A stretch of DNA of 64,000 bases, taken from the NCBI GenBank assembly GCA_944474755.1, contig OX104114.1, positions 42,969,070 through 43,033,069 of the forward strand, written 5' to 3'. This DNA comes from Limnoperna fortunei. Lineage: Eukaryota > Mollusca > Bivalvia > Mytilida > Modiolidae. A program made the position numbers and the translations under genes. Every line of letters begins with the position of its first letter. The first letter of the stretch is position 1. This document shows, piece after piece, positions 38,001 to 45,270 of the stretch. Under the pieces are notes generated by a model. That model was not told the DNA's origin. It worked only from the letters and a program-made list of their open reading frames with translations, and searched no databases.

Positions 38001-41000
38001 ATATTTACTGGATAATTACATTTATCACGTCACAAACGTAGTCACGTGATAAAATACTGTCAATATGGCGGCCCCCATACACAAAATTTTACCACCTTTA
38101 ATCCACACTAGAAGCGTAACGGTAAAGAATACAATAAAACATCAAAAGGCAATTATATTTCTTTTTATTTGAAGAATAACATATCAAATTTTCATTTTTT
38201 TGCGAAGTTTCCCTTTAACACATACCAAACTAAGAAACTTTTTTATTAATGTTTGTTTGTTTGAATGGTGTTTAATGCCAAGTTCAGCAATTTTTTTTTT
38301 GAAGGGAAAAACAAAATTTAATAATTGAATAATAATGATAAAAAATTTTCAGTACCTTATATCTTATAATTTCCTTGATCATATTCATGAATATTGATGT
38401 AAATGGTAAAAAATGTAATAACTATTTATAACCTTTTTTAGACTGCTGTTTATGGAAGAAATTTCTGTTCTGCAGCAAAAGAAGCATTCTTTTTGCTTCT
38501 TCGGAATGTTGTCAGGTAAGATTTTATTGTTATGATCTGTAGTTATAATGAAGATAATAGTACAGATACATTTTTAAGATCAGTTAATTCTTAGAACCAG
38601 GCAAGGGGTTGTTCATGGTAAATGAGAAACAAAGTTTCAAGGAATTTTTGTGTCACAATTAAAAGTAAATTCAGTTTAAGGCAACTGCACTTAGCAAACC
38701 AACAGGGGTTTTCTTAATAATCCCATTTAATAAATTTGACAGTAGTCAAGAGTGGTAAAGACATATTTTTGAACAGTCTTTTCTTTGCCTTGACTACAGA
38801 CGACAGCAAAGCAACAGGTCTATACTTTGATTACACTGTTGCTAAGTATCGCTGACAGTAGTCAAGATGGAGTACAGACTGTTAAAAATATTGAAGGTTA
38901 AATAATTAATGAAAAATTTAGATTTTAAATATTATGTATTAAAAGAAATACAGTTTCTTGTTTTTATACCACTTATGTATTTTATATATTTTTAGGGCTG
39001 TCGTATTGGACAAAGTCTGTGACTATGTACTTTTCATTAGTCGACTGCTGGTCACGGCAGGTGTTGGTAAGTAATCTTTGACCTTTATTACAGCAAATGT
39101 CTTTTTACCTCATTTGGAAACTCATGTACTATGAATAATTAATTAGCTGATTTCCTCAAAAACGTTTGAAGACAAATAAACCAGTTAGGTTGGTGTTTTT
39201 ATAATCAATTGACGGTAATATGACCAATAGAACATTTAGAAGATTGTTTTGTTGTTATGGAAACTGTGAAATACCAATCTGACACTGACACTAAACCCCA
39301 AACAGACATTTACTTTATATCTGAATTGACCCATTGGGTGGTGGAGTAAGATATGTAGCATAGTCAACTATGGATCAGTTGATGACAGGATGGGGTCAAA
39401 ACAAAGACATTAAAATTAGATGCCTCATCTTATCCTTTAAAGCTTACCCTAGATTAAGCAAGGAGATTAAATAATGTTCCATTTTGTGGTAACATGTCAT
39501 ATACTAACAACCCAAATATTAAGAAGGCCTGAACTATGCAAATCGAACCTGGTCATTTTTATCTTTTAGCAGTTTTCTGGTCTTTTATATATATTCAATA
39601 AATTGCTCTCACTGCTTGAAATGTAATTTTTCAAAAAAAAAGTGCTCTTGACAGTTTGCTGTAACAAATGAATGGAAATCTTTTTGAATTTGTTATTGTT
39701 TCTTGTAAGTATGAAATATCAATATTATTTATGCAAAATTTTATTTTTCAAATTAAAAGCAATATGTATTTTTGCAGGTGTTGGAGCCTATTTCTGGTTC
39801 TCAGGTGGAATAGATTTCTTCCAGAAATATAATCCTACACTGAACTACTATCTGACTCCTGTAGTTGTAAGTACCCTAATTAAAACAATAAAAATAACAT
39901 AAAGAAGGACAGATCTTTATAGAATATTTAGATTTATATTTGTGTCTATTTTAATAGAAAACGAACTGCTTATTGTCAGAAATTGAATTGTTTTTATAAT
40001 TTGTCATAAAGCTTTATTTTAATAGTGAAATGTAGATGTCTGTGATACCCAAGACATTAGGGTTTTATGGGTTTCTGTTGAAAGACAAATTTGAAAAAAA
40101 GAAAAAAAAACTAATTAATGAATTTGCAGACCTAAACTACAACTTAATTCTAAGAATCCCTAATGTGTCAGGTAAGAATCTCTAATGTGTCAGGTAAGAA
40201 TCCCTAATGTGTCAGGTAAGAATCCCTAATGTCAGGTAAGAATCCCTAATGTGTCAGGTAAGAATCCCTAATGTGTCAGGTAAGAATCCCTAATGTGTCA
40301 GGTAAGAATCCCTAATGTGTCAGGTAAGAATCCCTAATGTGTCAGGTAAGAATCCCTAATGTGTCATGTTATTAAGAATTTTCGTTGTAATTTTCAGGTT
40401 GTATGTATTGGAATGTTTATCATAGCCTGTGCCTTCTTCAGTGTCTACAACATGGCTGTAGACACACTGTTCCTGTGCTTCTGTAAGTATCAACCAATTA
40501 CATGTATCTCTATTTATAGATATGATGCAATACATGTCCTGTGGTGCTTTTGCTATAGAAAGTAGTTTTAAATTGCCAAATTAGAACAAAACAGTAAAGT
40601 TTTTTTATCAGATTTGAAAAAGAGCACAGAAGCTCTCTGACATTGTATATCTTGTTTCGTAGGAAACAAAAGTTTTTCAAATCTTGGAATATTATTAAGA
40701 AGCATGCAAACACACCAAAAATGACCATTGCATTTACTTGTTTATCTCCATCAAATGATTTTATAATTGGGGTTGGCTGAGTGGTTAAGCAGTTTATCAT
40801 CTACTATTGATCATGTGTCTGTCAACATGGAGGTTATGGGTTCAAGTCTCACTGTGGCAGGGTGTGCTCAATCTCCAATAAAAACTGGATGCCACAACAT
40901 AGCTGAAATTTGCCATAAGAGTAAACAAAATATATAGTTGGGTACTGGTAAAATCTGTACAAACAATAAAACATAAAAACTGTGAGCATGCGTTTATTGC

Positions 41001-41278
41001 TTTATGTGCAGCTACCGATTATGATTGTAAGATCAATTTAGATTTAATTTGTTTGGAGGAGTTCAAGTTCTTGGAAAAGCTAGGGTAATGATTACTGGGT
41101 ATCATATATAGTGTTTAATAACTAAAGGTTTACTTATTTACTTGATGTTTATTATTTTACAGTGGAAGATCTTGAAATGCATGATGGGTCACCAGAAAAA
41201 CCATACTTCATGAGTAAAAGTTTGATGAAAATCCTTAACAAGTCAAATAAATTTGAGGAACCCAAGGGAAAGAAATAG
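4964..41278 (+). CDS. SLC44A: Gene A: SLC44 choline transporter-like protein, 24 coding exons
   Basis: Multi-pass plasma-membrane transporter of the choline transporter-like family. Family members move choline or ethanolamine, and human CTL4 takes up thiamine pyrophosphate; the substrate here cannot be told from sequence. The 24 exons join in frame to 733 codons plus TAG, close to the ~700-720 residues of vertebrate CTL2/4/5. Visible features: N-terminal FDPNFKGPI motif (about 28-36), TM1 (42-63), large extracellular loop with many Cys (64-257), TM2-TM3 (258-309), TM4 (350-370), TM5 (388-416), NAT and NVS sequons after TM5, TM6 (465-500), TM7 (526-550), Cys-rich segment ending [15 protein letters not shown] (566-589), two last TMs (622-645, 658-695) and the C-terminal motif MSKSLMKIL. 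The ATG is chosen because an in-frame TAA lies at 4958-4960. It is a tandem paralogue of the gene at 46769. Introns are unusually large and repeat-rich. UTR limits are unknown. Confidence 0.96.
5569..5592 (+). CDS. SLC44A: Gene A exon 2 (24-bp microexon)
   Basis: Microexon encoding DSKEEKYQ, flanked by TTTGTAG and GTAAAA. Gene B has the same 24-bp exon in the same phase (DSKKNEYK), which supports this very small exon. Confidence 0.88.
6326..6650. repeat. Intronic duplicated block A, copy 1
   Basis: Begins AACTTTAATTTTAATCCAAT and includes GTATTTTAATTTGTTGA and TGTCCACC. A diverged direct copy is at about 7575-7895. Confidence 0.7.
7575..7895. repeat. Intronic duplicated block A, copy 2
   Basis: Diverged direct copy of about 6326-6650, with the same order of matching segments and small indels. 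Confidence 0.7.
7972..8074. repeat. Intronic duplicated block B, copy 1
   Basis: TCTAAATATTTATCTGCTGT, CATCAGATGACAGAATTTAT and neighbours recur at 8949-9053 at high identity. Confidence 0.75.
8505..8531. repeat. (CAGA)n microsatellite
   Basis: About five CAGA units in intron 2. Confidence 0.85.
8949..9053. repeat. Intronic duplicated block B, copy 2
   Basis: Direct copy of 7972-8074 about 1 kb downstream, with a few substitutions. Confidence 0.75.
9898..10742. repeat. ~145-bp tandem array, about six units
   Basis: GGTTACGACAGTTCCTCTGT recurs at 9981, 10127, 10272 and about 10416, then in diverged form near 10562 and 10708. Each unit includes TCACCTGACCTTGA and TGCATGGTAGGGTGACAATA. The central units are most alike, the outer ones diverged. 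A minus-strand open frame at 10255-10512 is a by-product. Confidence 0.92.
11252..11269. repeat. Poly-G run
   Basis: A T-run followed by about 17 G in intron 2. The length may vary or be a sequencing limit. Confidence 0.85.
12575..12985. repeat. Intronic duplicated block C, copy 1
   Basis: AATATAGGATCTT, CTGAGCCTT, AATTGCATCATTTAAC and GCAGTAAATTTGTGAAATAA recur in order at about 18315-18700. Confidence 0.75.
15600..16012. repeat. AACAG/TAACAG-rich tract
   Basis: AACAG occurs more than a dozen times in ~410 bp (for example AACAGATAACAGA, TTAACAGCTTTC), irregularly spaced, just before a C-run. Origin unknown. An open frame at 15692-15919 is explained by the A-rich composition. Confidence 0.55.
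16034..16160 (-). mobile_element. SINE fragment, degenerate
   Basis: On the minus strand it follows the family order: a 5' part ending near the tRNA-like region, GTCTTGACAAGGGTTTTCCT, CTTCCTCCC, then ATGGATGTCATGA. Confidence 0.55.
18315..18700. repeat. Intronic duplicated block C, copy 2
   Basis: Direct copy of about 12575-12985, 5.7 kb away. It includes a small palindrome, ATTATGCAATTTTA...TAGAATTGCATAAT. Confidence 0.75.
18861..18909 (+). CDS. SLC44A: Gene A exon 3
   Basis: Encodes [16 protein letters not shown], the conserved cytosolic motif just before TM1 of SLC44 proteins. TTTACAG acceptor and GTAACA donor. The preceding intron is 13.3 kb. Confidence 0.93.
19338..19525 (-). mobile_element. 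SINE copy (5' end incomplete)
   Basis: On the minus strand it contains TTGCGGGTTGGATTCGCACT (B-box region), GGCAGGATGTAC, AACTGGATGCCATGATATAG and GTGTTTAA. This matches the near-complete copy at 47823-48072. Confidence 0.75.
20615..20720. repeat. Imperfect hairpin / foldback element
   Basis: GGTAAGAGGTGGGGCTTA and TAAGCCCCACCTACTTCC are inverted, and AATGGAATAA pairs with TTATTCCAT inside. The outer TTGAATGG occurs on both sides in direct orientation. Intron 3 of gene A. Confidence 0.6.
21049..21122 (+). CDS. SLC44A: Gene A exon 4 (TM1)
   Basis: Encodes [19 protein letters not shown] and the rest of TM1, ending IACTVIG. TTTTCAG acceptor and GTAAGT donor. 74 bp, as in gene B. Confidence 0.94.
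21603..21678 (+). CDS. SLC44A: Gene A exon 5
   Basis: Start of the large extracellular loop: [20 protein letters not shown] and GYTD. This matches the family pattern of GNP/GDP followed by a Cys-Gly site. GTAAGT donor. Confidence 0.93.
22407..22500 (+). CDS. SLC44A: Gene A exon 6
   Basis: Encodes [20 protein letters not shown] followed by [12 protein letters not shown], in the extracellular loop. It ends in phase 0 at CAG|GTAAAT. The last 30 bp plus the first 21 bp of the intron are repeated about eleven times downstream. The single-copy end in gene B, also ending CPTPQ|GTAAAT, defines the ancestral donor. Confidence 0.93.
22471..23030 (+). repeat. Exon 6-end/splice-donor minisatellite, 11 copies of 51-52 bp
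   Basis: Each unit is the last 30 bp of exon 6 plus the first 21 bp of intron 6. Units start at 22471, 22522, 22573, 22624, 22676, 22727, 22778, 22829, 22880, 22931 and 22982. GT donors are kept at 22501, 22552, 22603, 22655, 22706, 22757, 22808, 22961 and 23012, and lost in units 8 and 9 (CATTTAAAT). Units 1-3 keep the reading frame. Unit 4 has a one-base insertion followed by a stop at 22666-22668. Gene B has one copy only. Confidence 0.95.
23644..23784 (+). CDS. SLC44A: Gene A exon 7
   Basis: 47 codons beginning [20 protein letters not shown], the conserved Cys pair of the extracellular loop. Phase 0 at both ends, GTAAGT donor. Two codons shorter than in gene B. Confidence 0.93.
24200..24260 (+). 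mobile_element. SINE 3' fragment
   Basis: GGTCAGGGATTCTCCCC and ATCTGGATGTCATGAT resemble the SINE core. Intron 7 of gene A. Confidence 0.45.
24373..24436 (+). CDS. SLC44A: Gene A exon 8
   Basis: Encodes [20 protein letters not shown] plus one residue, extracellular loop with a Cys. TTTATAG acceptor, GTAAGT donor, 64 bp as in gene B. Confidence 0.92.
25033..25183 (+). CDS. SLC44A: Gene A exon 9
   Basis: Encodes [15 protein letters not shown] through [12 protein letters not shown], with an NYT sequon. One codon longer than gene B exon 9 (151 versus 148 bp). AATTTCAG acceptor, GTAAGT donor. Confidence 0.93.
25356..25465 (+). mobile_element. SINE 3' half
   Basis: GCAGGTCGGGGGTTTTCTTC, GGGTACTCTGGCTTCC, AAAACTGGACGCCACGATAT and GCTGAAAGTGGCGTTAAACA. 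5'-truncated. Short open frames on both strands here are by-products. Confidence 0.8.
26446..26529 (+). CDS. SLC44A: Gene A exon 10
   Basis: Encodes [20 protein letters not shown] then AAGYLILV, the end of the loop and the entry into TM2. GTAAGT donor, 84 bp as in gene B. Confidence 0.93.
27570..27752 (+). mobile_element. SINE copy, 5' truncated
   Basis: Starts in the B-box region (GTGGGTTTGAGTCTCACTG), then GGGTGTGCTCAACTCC, GCAGGTCGGGGGTTTTCTTC and GCTGAAAGTGGCATTAAACA. Intron 10 of gene A. Confidence 0.82.
27929..28041 (+). CDS. SLC44A: Gene A exon 11 (TM2-TM3)
   Basis: Encodes [18 protein letters not shown] and [20 protein letters not shown], two hydrophobic spans joined by an RW turn. 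TTTTTCAG acceptor, GTAAGT donor. A partial decayed copy lies just downstream at about 28064. Confidence 0.94.
28064..28106 (+). pseudogene. Decayed partial copy of exon 11 in gene A intron 11
   Basis: GGAATCATGGTGTGGAT and ATATATTTG repeat the exon 11 sequence coding GIMVWISIF. The copy reads [14 protein letters not shown]. It lacks a clear donor, so it is probably not used. Confidence 0.75.
28304..28435 (+). CDS. SLC44A: Gene A exon 12
   Basis: 44 codons, [20 protein letters not shown] onward to KETWLAF. Counting by eye, 42 of 44 residues match gene B, making it one of the best conserved exons. Confidence 0.95.
29388..29487 (+). CDS. SLC44A: Gene A exon 13 (TM4)
   Basis: Encodes [20 protein letters not shown] and [13 protein letters not shown]. 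The RI-IAIxLIKE pattern is typical of the family. TGGGCAG acceptor, GTAATA donor. Confidence 0.94.
30086..30178 (+). CDS. SLC44A: Gene A exon 14 (TM5)
   Basis: Encodes [20 protein letters not shown] and [11 protein letters not shown]. It ends in phase 2 at a GTATCCTTTA donor, the U12-type consensus. Confidence 0.93.
30179..30984 (+). other. Gene A intron 14, U12-type (minor spliceosome) GT-AG intron
   Basis: The donor GTATCCTTTA matches the U12 consensus (A/G)TATCCTTT. A TCCTTAAT branch-point element at 30968-30975 lies about 10 bases before the acceptor AG, the short distance typical of U12 introns. The acceptor has no long polypyrimidine tract. Gene B intron 14 shows the same signature. 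Confidence 0.9.
30985..31087 (+). CDS. SLC44A: Gene A exon 15
   Basis: Encodes [20 protein letters not shown] then [14 protein letters not shown]. Two N-glycosylation sequons place this loop outside the cell. Ends in phase 0 with a GTAAGT donor. Confidence 0.93.
31644..31866 (+). mobile_element. SINE copy, diverged
   Basis: AGTGGTTAAGTAAGTAATCT (tRNA-like 5' part), GTGTGCTCGACTCCAACC, CAATAAAAAGTGGATGCCAT. Intron 15 of gene A. Confidence 0.65.
31942..31991 (+). CDS. SLC44A: Gene A exon 16
   Basis: 50-bp exon encoding [23 protein letters not shown] acceptor, GTAAGT donor. Gene B has [15 protein letters not shown] in the same frame. Confidence 0.91.
32574..33625. mobile_element. Non-autonomous DNA transposon with TA target site, 1052 bp
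   Basis: Terminal inverted repeats of about 28 bp (GGGGAAGACGGGGTACATTC / GAATGTACCCAGTCTTCCCC, extending to CGGACACT) are flanked by TA on both sides, as in Tc1/mariner-type insertions. No transposase frame. Inside, TGTCCGAA-TACCC-like motifs recur several times (about 32985 and 33370-33425). Intron 16 of gene A. Confidence 0.85.
33897..34073 (+). CDS. SLC44A: Gene A exon 17 (TM6)
   Basis: 59 codons with the strongly conserved stretch [20 protein letters not shown] followed by [18 protein letters not shown], a hallmark of CTL proteins. TTTTCAG acceptor, GTGAGT donor. Confidence 0.96.
34417..34513 (+). mobile_element. SINE fragment
   Basis: GTACTCGACTCCAATCTTAA, TTGCCAGTTTTCCTAC, GGTTGGGGGTTCTC and AAAAGTGGCAT follow the SINE order with deletions. 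Confidence 0.6.
35033..35725. repeat. Dispersed repeat with internal tandem units, ends at the exon 18 acceptor
   Basis: CTGTCTGTCTGTCCGTCTGT, then four copies of TGTAGATGTGCATGAAG about 92-167 bp apart, GGGGAGATAATTGGACTT, GCGAAGCGGGG and CAGTCCACACTTGTTT. A single-unit relative is at 53260-53531. The last bases are only about 10 nt from exon 18. Confidence 0.85.
35733..35861 (+). CDS. SLC44A: Gene A exon 18 (TM7)
   Basis: Encodes [20 protein letters not shown] then [20 protein letters not shown]. The acceptor lies directly after a dispersed repeat that ends CACACTTGTTT. GTAAGA donor. Confidence 0.95.
35971..36060 (+). mobile_element. SINE fragment
   Basis: GTGTGCTTGACC, ATTGACAAGGATTGCCAATT and CCTACCCAATAAAAGC, diverged. 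Intron 18 of gene A. Confidence 0.55.
36391..36460 (+). CDS. SLC44A: Gene A exon 19
   Basis: Encodes [20 protein letters not shown] and YIM, nearly identical to vertebrate CTL proteins. Phase 0 end with a GTAATT donor. Confidence 0.95.
36643..38214. mobile_element. Non-autonomous DNA transposon with long TIRs, 1572 bp
   Basis: Inverted ends run about 90 bp: AGGGAAACTTCGCGAAAAAA, then TGAAAATTTGATATGTTATT and more, complementary to the DNA ending at 38214. TTAA flanks both ends (36639-36642, 38215-38218), which fits a TTAA duplication; TA is also possible because of base overlap. GGTCCGCCATCTTG and ATGGCGGCCCCCAT lie just inside the arms. No transposase seen. Intron 19 of gene A. Confidence 0.85.
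38251..38299 (-). mobile_element. SINE 3' tail fragment
   Basis: On the minus strand, GCTGAACTTGGCATTAAACA followed by an AAAC-rich tail matches the SINE 3' end. Confidence 0.55.
38442..38515 (+). CDS. SLC44A: Gene A exon 20
   Basis: Encodes [20 protein letters not shown] then RNVVR, the family AIYGKNFC-like motif. Acceptor TTTTTTAG, donor GTAAGA. Confidence 0.94.
38996..39066 (+). CDS. SLC44A: Gene A exon 21
   Basis: Encodes [20 protein letters not shown] and AGV. The VVLDKVxDxLLF pattern is typical of the family and leads into the penultimate TM. Confidence 0.93.
39778..39866 (+). CDS. SLC44A: Gene A exon 22
   Basis: Encodes [20 protein letters not shown] then [17 protein letters not shown] acceptor, GTAAGT donor, phase 0 end. 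Confidence 0.93.
40151..40367 (+). repeat. 22-bp minisatellite of CAGGTAAGA units
   Basis: Ten units of AAGAATCCCTAATGTGTCAG plus GT; one unit is 20 bp. CAGGTAAG occurs nine times, the last unit reads CATGTTATTAAG. It ends about 30 bp before exon 23 of gene A. Confidence 0.95.
40398..40482 (+). CDS. SLC44A: Gene A exon 23 (last TM)
   Basis: Encodes [20 protein letters not shown] then VDTLFLCF. The [16 protein letters not shown] motif is diagnostic of SLC44. It lies about 30 bp after a 22-bp minisatellite. Confidence 0.95.
40768..40918 (+). mobile_element. SINE copy with internal deletion
   Basis: A-box-like TTGGCTGAGTGGTTAAGC, B-box-like GGGTTCAAGTCTCACTG, GGGTGTGCTCAATCTCC, then directly AATAAAAACTGGATGCCAC. 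The central TTGCCAGTTTTC/GGTCGGGGG part is missing. Intron 23 of gene A. Confidence 0.8.
41163..41278 (+). CDS. SLC44A: Gene A exon 24 (stop codon)
   Basis: Encodes [20 protein letters not shown] then [18 protein letters not shown] and TAG. The cytosolic C-terminus matches the family pattern RPYYMSKSLLKIL followed by a lysine-rich end. Confidence 0.95.
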
Positions 41279-44000
41279 ACCTGTTAGGAAAGTAAAACAG
41301 AATCTAAATAAGAAGTGTCTTGTATTTTATGCTGACATTAAAAATTTTATAATTAATTACAGGGAATTTGTGACATTTTATAACATTTTCATGTGTTGGA
41401 CTGTTAACATTTTGAAAACATTAGTTCGGCCGGAGTAAAGATTTTTTTTCTTATCATATTAACAAACCAAGAAACATGTTAAAAAATAAGCCTTTTATGT
41501 ATATATAAATCGATAATTGTAGAAATATAAAATCTTAAATTGTTAAATGTTGTAAACATAAAAAAATATTATTCTAGAAATACCTCAAGTATATATCGAA
41601 CAATAATAGATACCAAAGAGACAACTGTAGTTAAAGACGAGTGCATCTATAAAACAACCACATTATAATTAAATTAATAAAAGTTTGCTTCATGAAGTCA
41701 ACAACATTTTCATTCAAATTGTTATAAATTTACATTATTAAAGTTTTTTCAAAATAGGTCACAAGTGTATGTATTTTTATGTGATTATTTGATGTCATAG
41801 ACTGATTAAAAAATACATATTTGTGAATAACTGTGAGGAATTGGACTTGCCACTTCTTTGTAACTGTTGCATGCTAAAAATGTAAAAGAATTGTATAATT
41901 ATAATAAAAGGAATATTTTAATACAGATATGTACATTCGGAAGTTGTTGTGATTTTTAAAATCTGTGATATCATTAGGCAGTTATATTTGACATTTGTTA
42001 CAATTCATGTCAGCACATACCTACTTTATGAACATGATTTTTATATATTTTAATTAAATTTAATTTTTGTTGACTTTTAACTTGATTATAGCATATTAAA
42101 TAGTACTTTTTGCTGAAAATAGGCAGGATTTATCAATTTTTACAATCTGTATGACAACACATACTTTGCGAATTTGCACTGTAAATATGTTTTTTAAACT
42201 TGTTATGTGCAGAAATATTGTTATTTAAAAAGTCTTAATTGCCTACCCACCGAATGCATTTTTTGACATATTCTCAGCCCTTCTGACATCAATAATTTGG
42301 AGTAATTTAGTATATATTTCAATTATATTTTGTAGACTTGTTATATTTTTATCTGAAATCCTTGGTATGACTGAGACGTTATGTTTGATATATTTTTGTC
42401 AATATTGTCTAATTTTGTCTTAATTTACATTTGCCATATATTCATGAACAAGATAACCCTACATTGTAACATTGTAAATTTAAAAAAAATATATTTGCAA
42501 ATTTATTTGCTGAAAGTTTCATTGATTCTTTTTGTTTGCATAGGCTGGTCCCTTATATTAAATGAGCAAAGTACAAATTATAATTCACGATATATAAATA
42601 TATCAGATACTATTTTACTTCTTAAAAGTTTTAGTAAATATCAGCTAGACACTGCAAAAAAAGTTTTTAAATCTGAACAAATCTTGATAAAATGTCATGT
42701 TTACATGAAATTGATTCAGTTTGTTCATAAATATATGGGCCCTTTGTTTGATTCTTTTCTTGGCTGGTTCCAAGATTTGTTATATTGTAAATAATTATTT
42801 GTATATGCAATGCAATTATTCCATGTTTGACTCTGGCAAGTACTTTTGTAGAATTCCTTTAGAATTTATTACAACTAATTTTAAAGTATTGAATATTAAT
42901 TATTACTTCTATAACATCATTGAAACATTTACATCAATAGATTTTTTTCACATCACCAATTAATAAAGTTATATAGCAAATCTTGACAGGTACAGTTTCA
43001 AACTTTGAATATGTAGAACAAAAAAAATGCTGTAGTAGCTAGGTTAAAGTCATATCATGTTTACACTTAAGATCTATTAATGATAAGTGATGTGTGCAAT
43101 CTTAATTACCAGTAAAAAAAGGCAAAAAGGGGTTTTATGAAACATCTTTGTTACTGTATCTTACAATGATTGAAGTATGAGATTTCTGATAGGTTGAAAA
43201 ATTTGGTCAGTTGTGATTAATTTTCATGATGTCTAAACAGTTTTTTACCCTTTTTCTCTAAGGACCAGTTATAAATCACTATCTTAAATTGACATATAAC
43301 TGATAGTTTGAATTGTTTTATGTTATATTATTTATTTGAAGAACTACAAGACATTCTATAAGACATTGCCAGTTTTCCTGACCTGAGGAAGATCTGGAGT
43401 TCCCATATGAAACTCTAGCTTTATGCTATGGCTGAACGTCATAAAAATAATTGTGAAACTGCTGACAGTGTGTAAAAACGTAAAAAAATAAAGATTTGTT
43501 TTAGTTTCAGTTGTTTATGTTTTTTTCTACTTAATTTCCTTTGTCTTTGCAATAACAAAATCCAATATATTGAATAACGTCATACTTTACTTGCAGTAAC
43601 AATAAACATTACCCAAGTCATTTTAAAGATATATACTTTCAGTTAAAGAATTCAAGTTTATAAAAAATGAAGTAAAATTCTTTAAAGTTTAGTCATAGCA
43701 ATTACATCTATATTTCCGTCCAAAATAATTATATTTTAAATTCTACATTTGTCCACAAAATGTCAGGTTTTAACTAATTTATGTATTAATTATTGTGTTT
43801 GGCAAAAATTGGACAATGGGATCTGTTATTTTTATGCTGAACTGTCAAAATATATAGATCTGCAATAATTAATGATAATGAGACTAAAATGATATTTGTA
43901 TGTTGATCAAACATATCACTTCAGAAATGGACAGTGATTGTTATTTATTCTGTGATAAAGTTGTATTTTGTATTGTAGACATAAATTCAACTTCAATAAA
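41279..44000 (+). other. Presumed 3' UTR and downstream DNA of gene A
   Basis: AT-rich, no supported coding sequence. AATAAA signals lie at 41903-41908, 43487-43492 and 43995-44000, so several polyadenylation sites are possible. The 137-codon open frame at 42381-42794 has no family features and looks like chance. Confidence 0.5.
43365..43450 (+). mobile_element. SINE fragment
   Basis: CATTGCCAGTTTTCCTGACC and GGCTGAACGTCATAAAAAT. Heavily diverged. Confidence 0.45.
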
Positions 44001-44345
44001 ATGTTGTTCTACACATTGTTTTCCTTTTGCTAGCCTTGCCCAAGATTTCTTGTGAGCTATTGTTAATTTCTTCCATCCATCATTATCAGTGTCTGTAAGT
44101 TGCAGAGCACAATTTTCCTCTGTTTGTTTGATGGTCCTCTACAAATATTTATTTGTTTCTTTTTTATTGAACCAAATGAACACATTCTTTCAGCAATATT
44201 AATAACTTTAACTTTATTAATGCAACAAAAGACTAGTACAGTCATGGCATACAATACAATACAGTACAGTGACATACATATATTCATAAATTGACATTAA
44301 GTAAACAAACAATCAAATGTCATATAACAAGTTCAAACATTTTAT
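43951..44345. repeat. Duplicated intergenic block, copy 1
   Basis: GTATTTTGTATTG, CTAGCCTTGCCCAAGA, TTGATGGTCCTCTACAAATA and GCAACAAAAGACTAGTACAG recur in order at about 44915-45270. Confidence 0.88.
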
Positions 44346-44349
44346 ATTG

Positions 44350-44464
44350 AATTATAATCATGGAACATTACCATAAAAAGAATTGATAATTAACAAAACT
44401 AATTTCATAATTGGGTCTTGATAATTATCAATAATTTTTATGGTAATGTTCCATGATTATAATT
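44350..44464. repeat. Long hairpin, ~41-bp arms
   Basis: Arms 44350-44390 and 44424-44464 are near-perfect complements (ATAATCATGGAACATTACCA / TGGTAATGTTCCATGATTAT) with a ~33-base loop. It lies between the two copies of the duplicated intergenic block, and half of the hairpin motif follows copy 2 (TTATAATTATGGAACATTA). Confidence 0.85.
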
Positions 44465-44914
44465 AATTGAATGATCTTCTACAAAATTTTTTGAATTGCC
44501 TTGCCATCATCAAAGAACTAAGGCTGACATATATAGAAAATTACAAATGGTTACCACCACTGTACAGAGTTAAGACTAGAAAACAGTGTGAGAAATGCTC
44601 ACTTATTGATACCCCCGCTTCCATATTGCAAAATCCATGTTTTGATATCGAAAAATTCAAATATTATTGGGATCAAAATGTAAAATATGAGGGGTGCACA
44701 ATGTGAAAAATTATGTGAAAGTATTGGTAAATTCCATGCATTGGTGTAGTAGTTGCGGATAACAGTGTAATGGACTGACGGACGTGCAATGGCAAAGGTA
44801 ATGTTTTGCCATGGGGAAACCATAATTGTTGTTCCGATCAAAATGTTAAATTGCAGACATATAATGTCACTTTGTGTCAAAGATTCTGTGAAAATTTCAT
44901 AAAATTCCATGCAG

Positions 44915-45270
44915 ATAAAGTTATATTTTGTATTGATAAACATAAACTCAACTTCAATAAATGTGTTGTACACATTGTTTACCGTTTGTGCTAGCCTTGC
45001 CCAAGAGTTCTTGTGAGCTTTTGTTAATTTTCCAGAGCACAATTTCCTCTGTTAGTTTGATGGTCCTCTACAAATATAGAGTTTATTTGTTTCTTTCAGC
45101 AATATTAATAACTTTAACTTCATTAATGCAACAAAAGACTAGTACAGCTATGGCATACAATACAGTACAGTGACATACATATATTCATAAATTGACATAA
45201 AGTAAATATAAAAAACAATCAAATGTCATATAACAAGTTCAAACATTTTATATTGAATTATAATTATGGA
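44915..45270. repeat. Duplicated intergenic block, copy 2
   Basis: Direct copy of about 43951-44345, 970 bp downstream. It ends at the left half of the hairpin motif. Confidence 0.88.

Noticed and set aside
40151..40367. CRISPR-like regular repeat
   Set aside because: Units are contiguous without spacers in an animal intron; it is a minisatellite.
42381..42794. 137-codon open frame downstream of gene A
   Set aside because: AT-rich, Ile/Leu/Lys/Tyr-heavy, no recognisable domain, no splice or paralogue support; fits a chance frame in the 3' region.
44599..45042. 147-codon minus-strand open frame
   Set aside because: Partly overlaps the duplicated intergenic block; the other block copy does not preserve the frame.
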